A DNA stretch of 64,000 nucleotides, from NCBI RefSeq assembly GCF_025144665.1, contig NZ_CP102294.1, positions 2,666,001 to 2,730,000 of the forward strand, in the 5' to 3' direction. The notes under the pieces were generated by a model. The model saw only the letters and a list, made by a program, of their open reading frames with translations. It ran no database searches and was not told the DNA's origin. This stretch comes from Alistipes ihumii AP11. Lineage in GTDB: Bacteria; Bacteroidota; Bacteroidia; Bacteroidales; Rikenellaceae. A program made the position numbers and the translations under genes. Shown in pieces: positions 1-10,297 of this stretch; position 1 is the stretch's first letter; the number at the start of each line of letters is the position of its first letter.

Positions 1-267
1 TTCGGGAACGAGCACACGGCCGGGATACTGGATTATTCCAATGCCGTACCCCACACTTTGCCGTCGGGGAGATACGAACTGGTTCTTCCGATGACCCGGT
101 CGCTCGACTTGCCGGATCATCCGATCGACAACATCGGCATTGCGCCGGACTGCCGTATTCCCTTTCCTCGCCCGACCGATTTGTACGACAAGCTGGATTC
201 GTGGGTCTATTTCGTGAGGAATTATTTTCAGTTGGAAGACAGGCTGAAGCAGGAAGATGCGGAGTGA
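1..267 (+). CDS. S41 family peptidase, C-terminal part (gene cut by window start)
   Basis: The frame is open from base 1 and ends in TGA at 265-267. Its 88 residues match the C-terminus of the complete S41 peptidase at 12931-14415 almost exactly, beginning with FGNEHTAGILDYSN, just after where the catalytic serine would lie. Only a few residues differ, chiefly DR versus DD near the end. The upstream part, including the catalytic serine, lies outside the window, so activity cannot be judged. S41 enzymes are serine endopeptidases related to C-terminal processing proteases; the full paralogue carries a signal peptide, so this one probably acts in the periplasm or at the cell surface. Confidence 0.85.
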   Translation, partial: FGNEHTAGILDYSNAVPHTLPSGRYELVLPMTRSLDLPDHPIDNIGIAPDCRIPFPRPTDLYDKLDSWVYFVRNYFQLEDRLKQEDAE

Positions 268-296
268 TTCCGAGTGATGGCGTGAAGCGGAGAGAG
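1..296 (+). repeat. Direct repeat copy 1 (S41 gene end)
   Basis: Bases 1-296 match 14149-14444 at a fixed offset of 14148 with about seven substitutions and no gaps. Homology continues about 29 bases past both stop codons and then ends abruptly after AGAGAG. The left limit is outside the window. Confidence 0.9.
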
Positions 297-853
297 CTGA
301 TTAAGCAAGGCTCCTTAACTTAATTGTCGGATCGTAATTTTTCGATACATGCAATTTGCTTTGTGTTATTCGAATATTACTAATTCGTGTTTTATGTATT
401 GATTGTCCGTCGTGGAAGAACAGCTTGAGCTTTCGGCCTCATGATTGTGTCGTCGCATAAGTGAATTATGCCGGAAGAATGGCGGGGTACCTCCGTTTTA
501 CCGTTTTTTTCGGCGAGGACGACGTATGGATGAAGGCAATAACGACGCAGGAAGGTTGTCTTGTTGTCGAAAATAGGTATTTTTGAACGATGTGAAGGAT
601 GTGTGTCGGGCGTTTACGTCAACTGTTGCCCGAAATTGTTCGGGTAACAGTTGACGTCCGCTCGTGCGGCTTCGGAGATTCCCCGTTGCGGATTTTCCCG
701 CGGATCGTGCGTTCGGCGTCGAAATCTATAGCATGGCCGTACGGCATGCTCGGCGCGGATACCGAAGGAGAGATGTGTAGGGGGTGAACCCGATGCAACG
801 TTCTTGCATCCGATTCGGAGGCGTTTGTATTATGTTTCAGTGAACCCAAAATT
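268..853. other. Intergenic region without a convincing gene
   Basis: This holds the last bases of the direct repeat, AT-rich sequence and a long hairpin at 616-657. I see no coding frame with recognisable similarity. The promoter of the GH110 gene should lie near its right end, but no clean TAnnTTTG box is visible; TATGTTTC at about 832-839 is the closest. Confidence 0.5.
616..657. terminator. Strong hairpin, 19-bp arms
   Basis: Arms 616-634 and 639-657 are complementary over 19 positions with one G-T pair and a 4-base loop. No T-run follows on either strand, so it is either a structural terminator or a small palindromic element. It lies 350 bases after the S41 stop and about 200 before the GH110 start. 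Confidence 0.5.
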
Positions 854-2605
854 ATGAAAACGACATTTCGGGCCCTTTTGGCGGCTTCCCTCTGTCTGTT
901 GACAGGCTGCAATGTCTCGACGAATGGCGGCGACGTTTATTTGAGCGACTTTCTCGATTCTGCATCGGCCGAAAGCGATGCTGTTCCGGCGATACGGGCG
1001 GCAGTGGCATACTGTGCGAAGACCGGTGCGTCCCGTCTCGTATTGCCGGGCGGCGAACTGAGGTTGCGTCCGGACCGGGCCGAAGAAAAATATCAGTTCA
1101 TAAGCAACAACGACGAGAGTCTGAAACGGATCGCCTTCGATCTGGAAGGCATGCGGGATTTTACGATCGAAGGAGCCGGCACGAAGCTTCTCTTCTCCGG
1201 CTTTATCTCGCCGTTTAACTTGGAACGATGCCGCAATGTGACGATCCGCGACCTTTCGATCGATTATACCCGAACGTTCCACTCCGAAGGTATCGTTCGG
1301 GCGGCGGGTCCCGGATGGCTGGATGTGGAGTTTCCCGGAGAGTACGTTTGTGACTTGTCGGACGGATGCCTGCGCTTTCTCGACGACGAAGGTACGGTAT
1401 ATCCGTTTTCCAGTTTGCTGGAATTCGATGCCGTGAAGAGAGAACCGGCTTTTCATGTGGACGATTATTGGCTCGCGAAGCATACGATCGTAGCCCGGCA
1501 GCAACCCGGCGGACTGGTTCGGATATTTCGGGACGATCTGAAAGCCGGCATCGGCAACGTCATGGTCTTCGGCGCGGCCCGACGCCTTAATCCCGGATTT
1601 ACGATTTCCGATTCGGAGGGCATCGCGATCCGCGACGTAAACCTTTACCATTGCGGGGGCATGGGGGTAATCGCGCAGCGTAGCCGCGATATCGAACTTC
1701 ATCGGCTCCGTGTCGTTCCTGCTCCCGGGAAAGGGCGCGTGATCAGCATTACGGCCGACGCTACTCATTTTGTCAATTGCGGCGGGTATATTCGTCTGCT
1801 CGATTGTACGTTCGAGAATCAGAAAGACGATGCTACGAATATTCATGGCTTGTATATGCCTGTCGACAGCATTACGGCTCCGGACAGAGCGCTGTTGCGT
1901 TGGGGACATGCAGGGCAGTATGGCGTGGATTTTCTCGTTCCGGGAATGCGTGTCGAGGTAGTCGATAACATGAATCTCGAGACTTATGCGCATCTTACGG
2001 TCGAGAGCGTGAATCGGATCAATAAAAACTATACGGAAGTGAAATTTGCCGAGCCTTTGCCCGAACGTGCAGGCAAAAGTCATTTGATTGCAGCCGATGA
2101 GGATTATCCCGAAGTCCTCGTTCGCGGTTGCCGGATGTCGGGAAACCGGGCGCGCGGGCTCTTGCTCGGCTCCCGGGGACGGATCGTTATCGAGCGCAAT
2201 TACTTCCATATAGCCGGGGCCGCTGTTCTGTTCGAGGGCGACGGCAATTACTGGTTCGAGCAGTCCGGGGTGCGCGACGTGTCGATACGCGATAACGTGT
2301 TCGAGAATTGCAATTACGGCAGTTTGGGCTGGGGAAATGCCTGCATAGCCGTAGGAAGCGGCATTCCCGAGCGTCGGCAGAGCCGGTATCACCGGAATAT
2401 TCGGATTGAGAACAATGTATTCCGGGGTTTCGATCCCCGAATCGTCAATCTTTATTGTGTCGACGGGTTCGTTTTTACGGATGACAACCGCATCGAACAT
2501 ACCGACGACTATCCCTATGCGCTCGGGGAAAACCGCCGTTTTGTGACGGAGTATTGCGACGGCGTCGAACTGCCTGAAGAGCGGACCGCTGACTCGATAA
2601 AATGA
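854..2605 (+). CDS. GH110 alpha-1,3-galactosidase, lipoprotein
   Basis: A 583-residue protein. The N-terminus has a lipoprotein signal with lipobox LTGC (Cys19), so it is probably anchored in the outer membrane or periplasm. The rest reads as a right-handed parallel beta-helix with repeated short strands such as NVTIRDLSIDY and DVSIRDNVFEN, typical of GH110. These inverting enzymes remove terminal alpha-1,3-galactose, for example from blood group B or linear alpha-Gal glycans. Asp302 (ADATHF) and the pair Asp325-Asp326 (QKDDATNIHG) have the spacing expected for the family's catalytic aspartates. Its length is usual for GH110. It stands alone, suggesting host-glycan foraging; linkage preference cannot be read from sequence alone. 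Confidence 0.85.
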   Translation: MKTTFRALLAASLCLLTGCNVSTNGGDVYLSDFLDSASAESDAVPAIRAAVAYCAKTGASRLVLPGGELRLRPDRAEEKYQFISNNDESLKRIAFDLEGMRDFTIEGAGTKLLFSGFISPFNLERCRNVTIRDLSIDYTRTFHSEGIVRAAGPGWLDVEFPGEYVCDLSDGCLRFLDDEGTVYPFSSLLEFDAVKREPAFHVDDYWLAKHTIVARQQPGGLVRIFRDDLKAGIGNVMVFGAARRLNPGFTISDSEGIAIRDVNLYHCGGMGVIAQRSRDIELHRLRVVPAPGKGRVISITADATHFVNCGGYIRLLDCTFENQKDDATNIHGLYMPVDSITAPDRALLRWGHAGQYGVDFLVPGMRVEVVDNMNLETYAHLTVESVNRINKNYTEVKFAEPLPERAGKSHLIAADEDYPEVLVRGCRMSGNRARGLLLGSRGRIVIERNYFHIAGAAVLFEGDGNYWFEQSGVRDVSIRDNVFENCNYGSLGWGNACIAVGSGIPERRQSRYHRNIRIENNVFRGFDPRIVNLYCVDGFVFTDDNRIEHTDDYPYALGENRRFVTEYCDGVELPEERTADSIK

Positions 2606-2835
2606 CTTTATTTTCCGTTTCATCGGTGCTTTGTTTCGTCGGAAGAACGGGAACAGGTATCCCGCTCCTCCGGGTTCCCGATGTTTCCGGTTCCCCCGTA
2701 CGGGATTCCGTCGGAGAAAACTTCATGGCAGCGGCCTATTCGAGGATACGCGATCGCCGGCCGCAAGCCGCGGCTGACAAATGTCATGATTCTTCCGGGT
2801 GCGAATATGTTCGGTGTATTGAAGACAGTGGCCTA

Positions 2836-5241
2836 TTATTCTTTCAGTCTCAGTGTGGTTTCCTGCGATGAATTTCTTCTGTGCTGCGCTCCGGAGCTTT
2901 TCTTGTTGCCGAAAGAGTAGGAAAGGTTTACGAATGCTTCGGTCGAATAGTATTTGGCTTTGGTCAGGAATCTGTAAATGTCGTATGTCTGTTCTGTCGT
3001 ACTCCTGTTGAGAAACAAGTTGTTCACCCCGAAATTTATCACCCAATCCTGCGTAATGATCTTTTTGACACCCAGCGAAAGACGTACTTTGGGATCGATC
3101 TCCATGTAAGCGAGTTTCATTTTTCCCGTGTAAGAGGCATTGACCGTCACGCTCCAGTTGCTTTTCTTGGAAAGTACGATATTCGAGAAAATCGATGCGT
3201 CGTAATAGAAATCCGAATTGTCGATAACCAACGATTCCGCATGTCCTTTATCCCTTCTGTAATTTCCGTTGGCGGCAATTTTGACGTACCAGTAGTCATT
3301 CAGCAGGGATTTGTTCCAGTTGAAACCTAAGCTGAAGGAATGCAGGTCCCCGTAGTTGAGGTTTTTCAGCTTTGTGTATTTGCCGTCGACCGGAATCTGA
3401 AAGTTATTGGTACAGTCGGCCACATACATGTAACTGAACAGGAAAGTATAGGCGCCTTTGAGCGTATATGTCAGACCGTTGGAGTACATCCGGGCTGTTT
3501 TTAGGTCGGGATTGAACTCCTTGTAGGTCGTAGGATTCAGCCAAAAGACGAAAGGATTCAGAGAGTAATATCCGGGCCGGGCCGCTATCGAAAACAAGTT
3601 ATAAGACAACCGGTGGTTCGCATTCGGAGCGAACATGACGGATAGGGAAGGAATAAGATTCAGGTCGTGTCTGGTAATTTTGTCTCCTGTCGCTTTTTGG
3701 TTGCCGCGGGCATCGACATTTTCGAGACGGGCACCGACTATTCCCGACCACTTGTCGTTGATTCGCCAACTGTAAGAGAGGAATCCCGCAATATAAGTCT
3801 CTCGATAGGAGAAGAAATTGTTTTTCCCCGTGTCGGGAATATATTGGTCGTCGACGACGGAAGTATAGTAAAAATCCGATTCGGAATCGGTGCGGGTGCC
3901 TTCGAATCCGGCCGTCAGGCTGTGCTTGGCATTGAAATCGTGCTTGTATTCGATTTTGCCGGAATAGCTGTTCAAGGCATCCGTTCCCGACTGTTCGAAT
4001 CTCGATCGCAAAACCTGTTCCTCTGCATTGTGCAGAAAATAGCTGTTGAAAACGGTATTATCCCGGTCGTTCCGCAGATAGTCCAAGTCGATGGTCAGCC
4101 AATCGTTTTCGGACATTTTCCCTCGGTAGTTCAGGTTGACGGCATATCTCGACACGGGAGCATCCGTTCTGTTGTCGGAATAATAGACCGAGTCGATGGA
4201 GGGAGAATTCAGTTTTCCATAATAGATATCCGATAACATTCTGTTTTTTCCTTCAGTATGAAAGGCGTCGAACCCCATGCCTACCGTATGGTTTGGGTTT
4301 ATCCGATAGTCTGCTCTCACGTTCCCTCCCGTCATCAGGCTCCGGGTATTGTTGTTCTCGTGCAGGCGTTCTTTGTCTCCCGAATTGAAATAGTCGTAAT
4401 CGGTATCGTTGACGGCATCTTGAATGGAATGGTTGACGTAGAGGCCTGCGGTCACATTCAGATTTTTCTTTTGCATGTCGAGATAGAGGCTTCCGTACTG
4501 GGAATTGTTCTTACGCTGAACGTCCTCGACATAGAGACTTCCCCTCACGCCGTCGTTCTCGTTCTTTTTGAGTTCTATGTTGATAATGCCCGTATTGCCG
4601 GAGTCCCGCAAAGTGGTTCCCGGATTCGTTATGACTTCGATCTTAGCGATATTTTCTGCGGGGATACCCCTCAGATAGGCATTCATGGATTCGGCAGGAA
4701 CATTGGTTTTCCGTCCGTTGATATATAAAAGAGTCGATTCCTTGCCGATGATGGACAGTTGCCTGTTTTCTTCTTTTACCAGCGGAGCGAATTTCAATAC
4801 CTCGTATATGTTGTTCCCCTTTGCCAGATTCGTGCCGGCTATGTTGAATACCAGTCTGTCGCTTTTCTGAACGGTATTCTGTTCGACTGAAACCACAAAT
4901 TCGTCGAGACGGACCGACAACGGAGCGAATACGACTTTCAATGGTTCCGATGGACTGCCGTCCGTTATGTCTATGTCTTTATATCCGAATGCGGTGATTT
5001 TGACGAACTCTTTGCCGAAATCGACGTTTCCCGGAAATACGATCCGCCCCGCACTGTCGGCCATTACGGTCTGTCGTATCGCCAGATCGGTTTTGGACAG
5101 CCGGAACGCGATTGCATTGACCGCCGGAGAACCGTTTTCATTCAGGACGGTGACCGTTGTTTGTTGAGTGATTTGTTGCCCGTTGCAGATCGGTAGATTG
5201 TGGCAAAATGCCAAGGCGAGTAGGAAGGCGGCGGATTTCAT
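2836..5241 (-). CDS. Outer-membrane beta-barrel protein, TonB-receptor-like (PF14905 type), copy 1
   Basis: An 801-residue protein. I chose the ATG at 5239-5241 because it opens directly into a signal peptide (MKSAAFLLALAF...CNGQQ); an upstream in-frame extension to 5310 lacks one. After the signal come a carboxypeptidase-regulatory-like beta-sandwich (about residues 30-110), a plug-like domain (about 115-230, with LLYINGRK and IEVITNPG) and a long barrel with alternating aromatic strands. This is the OMP_b-brl_3 group, relatives of SusC and TonB receptors that usually lack a SusD partner. No SusD lies nearby. It is one of three such genes within 10 kb, suggesting transport or secretion of a peptide rather than glycan import; that role is inferred. 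Confidence 0.8.
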   Translation of the reverse strand: MKSAAFLLALAFCHNLPICNGQQITQQTTVTVLNENGSPAVNAIAFRLSKTDLAIRQTVMADSAGRIVFPGNVDFGKEFVKITAFGYKDIDITDGSPSEPLKVVFAPLSVRLDEFVVSVEQNTVQKSDRLVFNIAGTNLAKGNNIYEVLKFAPLVKEENRQLSIIGKESTLLYINGRKTNVPAESMNAYLRGIPAENIAKIEVITNPGTTLRDSGNTGIINIELKKNENDGVRGSLYVEDVQRKNNSQYGSLYLDMQKKNLNVTAGLYVNHSIQDAVNDTDYDYFNSGDKERLHENNNTRSLMTGGNVRADYRINPNHTVGMGFDAFHTEGKNRMLSDIYYGKLNSPSIDSVYYSDNRTDAPVSRYAVNLNYRGKMSENDWLTIDLDYLRNDRDNTVFNSYFLHNAEEQVLRSRFEQSGTDALNSYSGKIEYKHDFNAKHSLTAGFEGTRTDSESDFYYTSVVDDQYIPDTGKNNFFSYRETYIAGFLSYSWRINDKWSGIVGARLENVDARGNQKATGDKITRHDLNLIPSLSVMFAPNANHRLSYNLFSIAARPGYYSLNPFVFWLNPTTYKEFNPDLKTARMYSNGLTYTLKGAYTFLFSYMYVADCTNNFQIPVDGKYTKLKNLNYGDLHSFSLGFNWNKSLLNDYWYVKIAANGNYRRDKGHAESLVIDNSDFYYDASIFSNIVLSKKSNWSVTVNASYTGKMKLAYMEIDPKVRLSLGVKKIITQDWVINFGVNNLFLNRSTTEQTYDIYRFLTKAKYYSTEAFVNLSYSFGNKKSSGAQHRRNSSQETTLRLKE

Positions 5242-5879
5242 AATAGTTATACTTTGCGGAATTTGCGATTGTATCTTTACACAATATAGATAATAAAAAT
5301 TGAAAATCAAATTTTTACCGTGTTTTTGCCCGAATTGTTATAACGAGTTTTATTGTCGCTTTAATTGAAAGATAGCAGACCGGCCACGGCAGTTCGGATA
5401 TGGACGTCTATATTCGATTCTGTACAAAAATAGATTATCGGTTTCGAGAGAAATGATTTTCGGTTCTGTATTTTAGGGAATTTTTCCAGTCCTGATGCAA
5501 CAAACCTACCGGCAAGGAAACCACGCGTTAACGCCATATCTATTATATGGTCTGCAGACGAGGAGATATGCGGTATGTATTACATGTCGTTTATGGAGGA
5601 TAGAAGATGTGGTTGTACGCGAACCATTGGGTGTAGTCGGGTTGCTATTGTATCTGCTCTTTTTTGAACAGAGATAGATGTTTTTAAGGTAACACAGCTT
5701 GCTTGCACCGAATAGAAAGACGCTCGGTGTGAGCGCCTGGCTATTGTGAATCTTTTTTACTTTTTATTGTCGGACTTTCACTGTTTTTGACAAGTAAAGC
5801 AAGTATTCGGATGGTGATTTTCTGATAAGAAGAATAACCTGAATATTTGTATAATCTAACCCTGCAACTAACTAACCAA
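5242..5879. other. Divergent intergenic region
   Basis: It separates the minus-strand beta-barrel gene from the plus-strand glycosidase relic and should hold promoters for both. The sequence is AT-rich. I see no gene and no clear TAnnTTTG/TTG promoter pair. Confidence 0.4.
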
Positions 5880-6904
5880 ATGAACCTATTACGATCCTTA
5901 CTCGGGGGATTGTTTTGTGTGGTGACCTCATTTGGTTGGAGCGTTTCATCTGCGCAAGTTCCTGTCGTTCCTCCTTTCGATGAATTACATCAACCTTTCG
6001 GTGTTAAAGATTATCAGAATTTTGCCAACCCGGACAAAGTGTTCTATCCCGAAACATGGTTCCATTATATCGGTGGTGATGTTTCTTTGGAGGGAATTAC
6101 GAAAGATCTGGAAGCTATCGCTGATGCCGGTTTTTCCGGAATTCGGTTGTTTCATGGACAGTTTGCGGCGTTTGGCCCGGAACCGATGAGTAGATAGCCT
6201 GTCTTAGTCCTAAATGGGAAGCTGCGGTGCGGCATACCGCAAAAGAGTGTGAGCGATTGGGTCTGCGTTTTACGATGCAGGGGGCCCCGGATGGGCTATG
6301 GCGGGAGGGCCGTGGATTCGGCCCGAGCAGACGATGCGTCATTTGGTATGGAGCCGGGCGCGGATGTCACGGCAAAAGACCCGGACGCAATTATTTTGCC
6401 GGCAGCTTTTCCCAAAGAGGAGAATTGGAGGGATTACCGAGATGTGGCGGTGATTGCGTTCCCGACACCTTTGGATGATACAGGAATTCCTTTGCGACCC
6501 GAAACAGTCAAAAGCAATACCGAGCATGATTGGGCAAAAGTATTGACCGGGGAAGCTCCTGTGCAACTTGGGGCGACTACGGAGAATGGTCCTTATCGGA
6601 TTGATGTGACTCTATCCGAAAAGGCGGTGGTACGCACGGTCGAATTTCCCTCGATCAACGGGTTGAGTCATGCTCGGTGTTATGAGCCCGGAGTACGGGT
6701 TCGCGTACAGGCCGTGATGCCCGATGGTGAAGAGATCGATACTCTACATACCGATTTGCCGCAGAGCAGCTGGAGGATGATCGTCCGATTACGTTGGCTT
6801 GTATCGAGACGGAACCGACACGTAATTACCGGATCACGATCGTCAATCAGCACGATATAACCTTGGCCTACAGAGAGACTTCGGATTCTGAAGTTTCTCT
6901 GTAG
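5880..6904 (+). pseudogene. GH106-like glycoside hydrolase (alpha-L-rhamnosidase type), decayed
   Basis: The start ATG at 5880 leads into a signal peptide and the family N-terminus (VFYPETWFHYIGGDVSLEGITKDL...GFSGIRLFHGQF), then a stop at 6195-6197. The family sequence resumes in another frame near 6200 (CLSPKWEAAVRHTAKEC), shifts again near 6290 (PGWAMAGGPWIRPEQ) and again near 6360 (DVTAKDPDAIILP). The tail (RITIVNQHDITLAYRE) is read in yet another frame and ends at TAG 6902-6904. About 340 codons remain of a family that is usually 900-1100 residues, so there are large deletions as well as frameshifts. It once encoded a secreted glycosidase; it cannot be functional now. Confidence 0.8.
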
Positions 6905-7118
6905 GAAGGAATTTCATGAGGGGGGAAAACCGAAAGTATCGGAAACTCGAAAGCAAGTGCCTTAAAATATATAATTTAAGAATATAAGATATAACATTCG
7001 TCCTTGTGCATTAATCCGATCGAGTCTTCGGCATGGAAAAGTGTGATATGCCCCGTTTGTACTGCTTACAGTATCTTTCGTTTTTGCTTTGGTTCTGAAA
7101 AAATGACGCTTGGCCCCG

Positions 7119-9488
7119 TCAATCCGCCCGCTGCAGGATTTCCGTATTGCCTCGACGGGATTTCAACGCCTTGACGGTTCCGTTGAAAAGATACGAAACG
7201 GCTACCTTGACTCCCCGCATGTCAAAATTGCCTCTGTTACGCGTCACGACGTTCAGGTACCGATCCTCCCAGTTATTCCAATTGCTCCCGTCCAACAGAT
7301 CCGTCCCTTCGATATTGACGGTCAGCTTCCTTTGGCAAAAGTAGCCCATCATTCCCACTGTGAGGTTGTTGTAGGCGAATTGGTAAGTGGTGAGCGAATA
7401 ACTCGGACTGGAATAGGAAAAGTTTGTGTATAGCTCAAAATGTTTGCTCAACGTCAGGTTGACATTGGCCGCACACTCCCATGACGCGTGGTTTACCAAT
7501 TTACGGCCGTTCAAAAAAGGGACGTTGACTCTCGGCACTCCCAATCCGGCCATGCAATTGAAGCTCCATTTCTGTGCGGCGTAATTGAAAAAAGCCTCGC
7601 AATAAAACGACTCCGATCGAGGAATGTTGATCGGTACCATCATCAGAATATTCGAGTTATCCTCATCGTTTATGTATGTTTGCAGCCGTGCGTCTTTGGT
7701 CTTTACGTACCTCATAGAGAAAGATAACATATCCTTGAAGTCGATCCCTACGACCCATTCGTTCTCATAAGAGGGTTTTACGAAAGGGTTTCCGCTCACG
7801 TAACTTAGCGAATCTTCATAAGATATGCACGGGTCCAGTTCGCGAAACCCGGGCCGGGACACCCGGCGGGCATAGCTCGCACGGACCTTCAGTTTCTCGG
7901 ACGCATGGATGAAAATATTCGCATTCGGGAGAAAATCCGAGAAAGATCGGTCGACTTCTTCAGCTTCGTTCGCTTCGGCCGAATTCTGGTCGATCCGAGT
8001 TCGTGCGTATTCGTATCGTATTCCCGCCTCCAATTCTCCGAACTTCCATGCTCTGTTCAGATTCAAGTAACCCGCAGCGGTCAGATCGCCGATCCGAGTA
8101 CGTTCCGACAGGTCGGAGAGATAAGTCGTCCGGGTAGAGGAGTGGAAATTGTTGTCGACGAATGAAAATTGAGCGCCTGCATCGGATTTTATTCGGGACG
8201 GAAGCAAAAAGCTGTACTTCAGATGTCCGGTATAAATCCGATATTTGCTTTTGTTCCGAATCTCCGTATTAAGAATCGAATGGGACGTCAGATTCGTCTC
8301 TTTGATGTGGCTCTGTTCCGTATTGGCCGCGGTTGAATAATCGGCAATGAACATCAGGCGGCTGTCCGGCTTCCTTTCGTAAACGTAATTGATCGTTCCG
8401 CTGTGTAAAGAGCGGTCGGGAAAAAGGTTTTCACTGAAATCTTTGAATGTCTCCTCGTTGCGACCGATAATCTTTCCGGTTCCCCGAGAGGTATGCTCGG
8501 ATCGGGTCCCGCTATAAAAATATTGAAATCCGAGACTGCTTTTGGGACTGATCGTCACGTCGACGCCTGTCAGTAAACGGTGCCCGTTGACATGACTCAG
8601 AAAATCATATCGTTTGGTATTGCTGAAAACACCGGTCGAATCGATGATGTTTTTTTCCGAGCTCTCGAAAATTTTGCTGTTGATGTGGTTATAGTTATAA
8701 CTCAACACGGAGGTGACGCTCTTTTTCCGAAAACTTAAGCGAACCGAAGGATTATCGGATATTTTACGCGTCATATTCAGTGCGTTCGAGAGCTGGACGG
8801 ACAATTCGTCCTTCAGGCGTTTCGTCGTTTTAATCCGCACGACCGCTTTGGCGGTATAGGCGGGCGAAGGGTTGCGATCCACTTCGATGCTGCGTATGTC
8901 GATGGAACGGATCGCCTCGAGCTCCTCCCAGTTTTTGATCTCTCGGTCGTTGACGATCACCAGCGGCTTGCCCCGACCGATCACGCTGAAATCCTCCCTG
9001 CCGGTAGCGATCATTCCCGGAGTTCTTCGGAACATGTCCATGACATTCCCTGCGTCGCGCAATGTCGAATTTTGAACATCGACCAGAATTTTGCCATGTT
9101 CAAGCTTAACGGCGGGTCTTTTTGCCGTTATGGTAACAGTTTGAACATGAAAGGCGTCGGGCTTCAGAACGAACTCCAGACCCTGAGCGATGCTTTCCGA
9201 TGCGGTCGAATCGAGACGGATGGAGGACGATCGGTAGCCTAACAGCGACACGCTTACGAACAGAGGATTATGCGCCGGCACTTTCATCTCGAAACGATCT
9301 TCGAAAAACATTTCGCCGGCGAGCACTACCGTGTCGGACCGGTTCAGCGTCGATACGACCACATGGTAGTATTCGACCGAATCCCCCGTGGCCAGTTTTA
9401 CGGAACCTCTGATCGTCGTTGAGTTCTGTGCCGGTGCAAATGCGGAGGAAAAACACAAATATCCTACTAACAGCAGAAAACGTTTCAT
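7119..9488 (-). CDS. Outer-membrane beta-barrel protein, TonB-receptor-like (PF14905 type), copy 2
   Basis: A 789-residue protein with a signal peptide (MKRFLLLVGYLCFSSAFA-PAQN), a regulatory-like sandwich (about residues 25-110), a plug-like domain (about 120-220, with VDVQNSTLRDAGNVMD and PLVIVNDREI) and a barrel to the end. It has the same architecture as the proteins at 2836-5241 and 10298-12718, but the sequence is clearly diverged, so this is an old family expansion rather than a recent duplication. Its start lies 14 bases after the end of the SPASM remnant at 9503-9832 on the same strand, so the two were probably one operon. That links this barrel to a peptide-modifying enzyme; an export or uptake role is inferred. 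Confidence 0.8.
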   Translation of the reverse strand: MKRFLLLVGYLCFSSAFAPAQNSTTIRGSVKLATGDSVEYYHVVVSTLNRSDTVVLAGEMFFEDRFEMKVPAHNPLFVSVSLLGYRSSSIRLDSTASESIAQGLEFVLKPDAFHVQTVTITAKRPAVKLEHGKILVDVQNSTLRDAGNVMDMFRRTPGMIATGREDFSVIGRGKPLVIVNDREIKNWEELEAIRSIDIRSIEVDRNPSPAYTAKAVVRIKTTKRLKDELSVQLSNALNMTRKISDNPSVRLSFRKKSVTSVLSYNYNHINSKIFESSEKNIIDSTGVFSNTKRYDFLSHVNGHRLLTGVDVTISPKSSLGFQYFYSGTRSEHTSRGTGKIIGRNEETFKDFSENLFPDRSLHSGTINYVYERKPDSRLMFIADYSTAANTEQSHIKETNLTSHSILNTEIRNKSKYRIYTGHLKYSFLLPSRIKSDAGAQFSFVDNNFHSSTRTTYLSDLSERTRIGDLTAAGYLNLNRAWKFGELEAGIRYEYARTRIDQNSAEANEAEEVDRSFSDFLPNANIFIHASEKLKVRASYARRVSRPGFRELDPCISYEDSLSYVSGNPFVKPSYENEWVVGIDFKDMLSFSMRYVKTKDARLQTYINDEDNSNILMMVPINIPRSESFYCEAFFNYAAQKWSFNCMAGLGVPRVNVPFLNGRKLVNHASWECAANVNLTLSKHFELYTNFSYSSPSYSLTTYQFAYNNLTVGMMGYFCQRKLTVNIEGTDLLDGSNWNNWEDRYLNVVTRNRGNFDMRGVKVAVSYLFNGTVKALKSRRGNTEILQRAD

Positions 9489-9502
9489 AAGAGTTGGGAT
9501 TT

Positions 9503-9832
9503 TTATTGTTCATAGCATTTATAAAGGGCGGGTAACATATCGGCCAGTCTCGTTTTATAGATGGAACAATAATTTATGCTTTTCCCCATTTTCTTCTTTT
9601 GTCTGTCTAACGGACAACCGCCACCGCATATAGGGAAAACATTACATGCCAAACATTCTTCGTCCTCGAACGGATCCAAACCGAATGTCGCTTGAGCCAT
9701 TTTCGATAAAGATACGCTTTTTTCTTTTATGTTGCCAACTTTATATTCCGAGTTGCCCGGATTAAGTATGCCGTCCGAATATTTGTTTCGACCATGGAGA
9801 TCATGTATTTCCGGCTTTAGGTGTTGAGACCG
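9503..9832 (-). pseudogene. Radical SAM/SPASM peptide-maturase, C-terminal remnant
   Basis: The last residues carry a SPASM auxiliary-cluster motif (CLACNVFPICGGGCP...C), as found at the end of radical SAM enzymes that modify ribosomal peptides or sulfatases. The same frame stays open upstream through SEYKVGNIKEKSVSLSK, the usual linker before this motif, and is closed by a stop at 9833-9835. The radical SAM core (CxxxCxxC), more than 250 residues, is absent. The only ATG in this stretch, at 9698-9700, would give a 65-residue protein. The simplest reading is the end of a deleted maturase gene. A functional small SPASM protein is possible but less likely. Confidence 0.65.
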
Positions 9833-10297
9833 TTACCAATATGAAAGGTACATGATCTCGCGCGTATTCATGTTAATTTTACATACGGGGTTTCCCGAAC
9901 CCATTATGATACTGAATAGGAATAACATTCGGATATGGGGATTGTCAAAATACTGAAAATCAATATAAAAATATTTTTATCAACCCCTTTGTGAGAAAAT
10001 GAAAATGCGCGGTTGTCTATAAAATATAATATAATATTGTTGATGATTAAATGAAAAAAATGTCAGGGTCCGAATGGGGCAAACAAATACAAGGTTATAT
10101 TCGGTCGTAAGACACAAATTTCTTACTTGTAAAGAATTAGGATCGTGCAGCGCAAATTATACAATAGATACGATCGGTTGTTTCTGTTTTTAAATATTAT
10201 TTATAACTTATTGTTTCCGTGGTATTTGCATGTAAGAGAAATCTTATTAACTTTGAGTAAGCCTCTTGCAGGACGATTTTTTCGATTTGTCGAAGAC
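9833..10297. other. AT-rich divergent intergenic region
   Basis: It lies between the SPASM remnant and the third beta-barrel gene and is very AT-rich around 9960-10060. It should hold promoters in both directions. A 19-codon frame at 10051-10110 has no support. An in-frame GTG at 10145 could extend the downstream gene. Confidence 0.4.

Noticed and set aside
830-2623. 597-codon frame on the minus strand across the GH110 gene
   Set aside because: It is antisense to a clear GH110 gene, has no family features and is rich in residues typical of shadow frames.
10051-10110. 19-codon frame starting MKKMSGSEW in the AT-rich gap
   Set aside because: Too short, no convincing ribosome-binding site and no leader-like or core features beyond two lysines.
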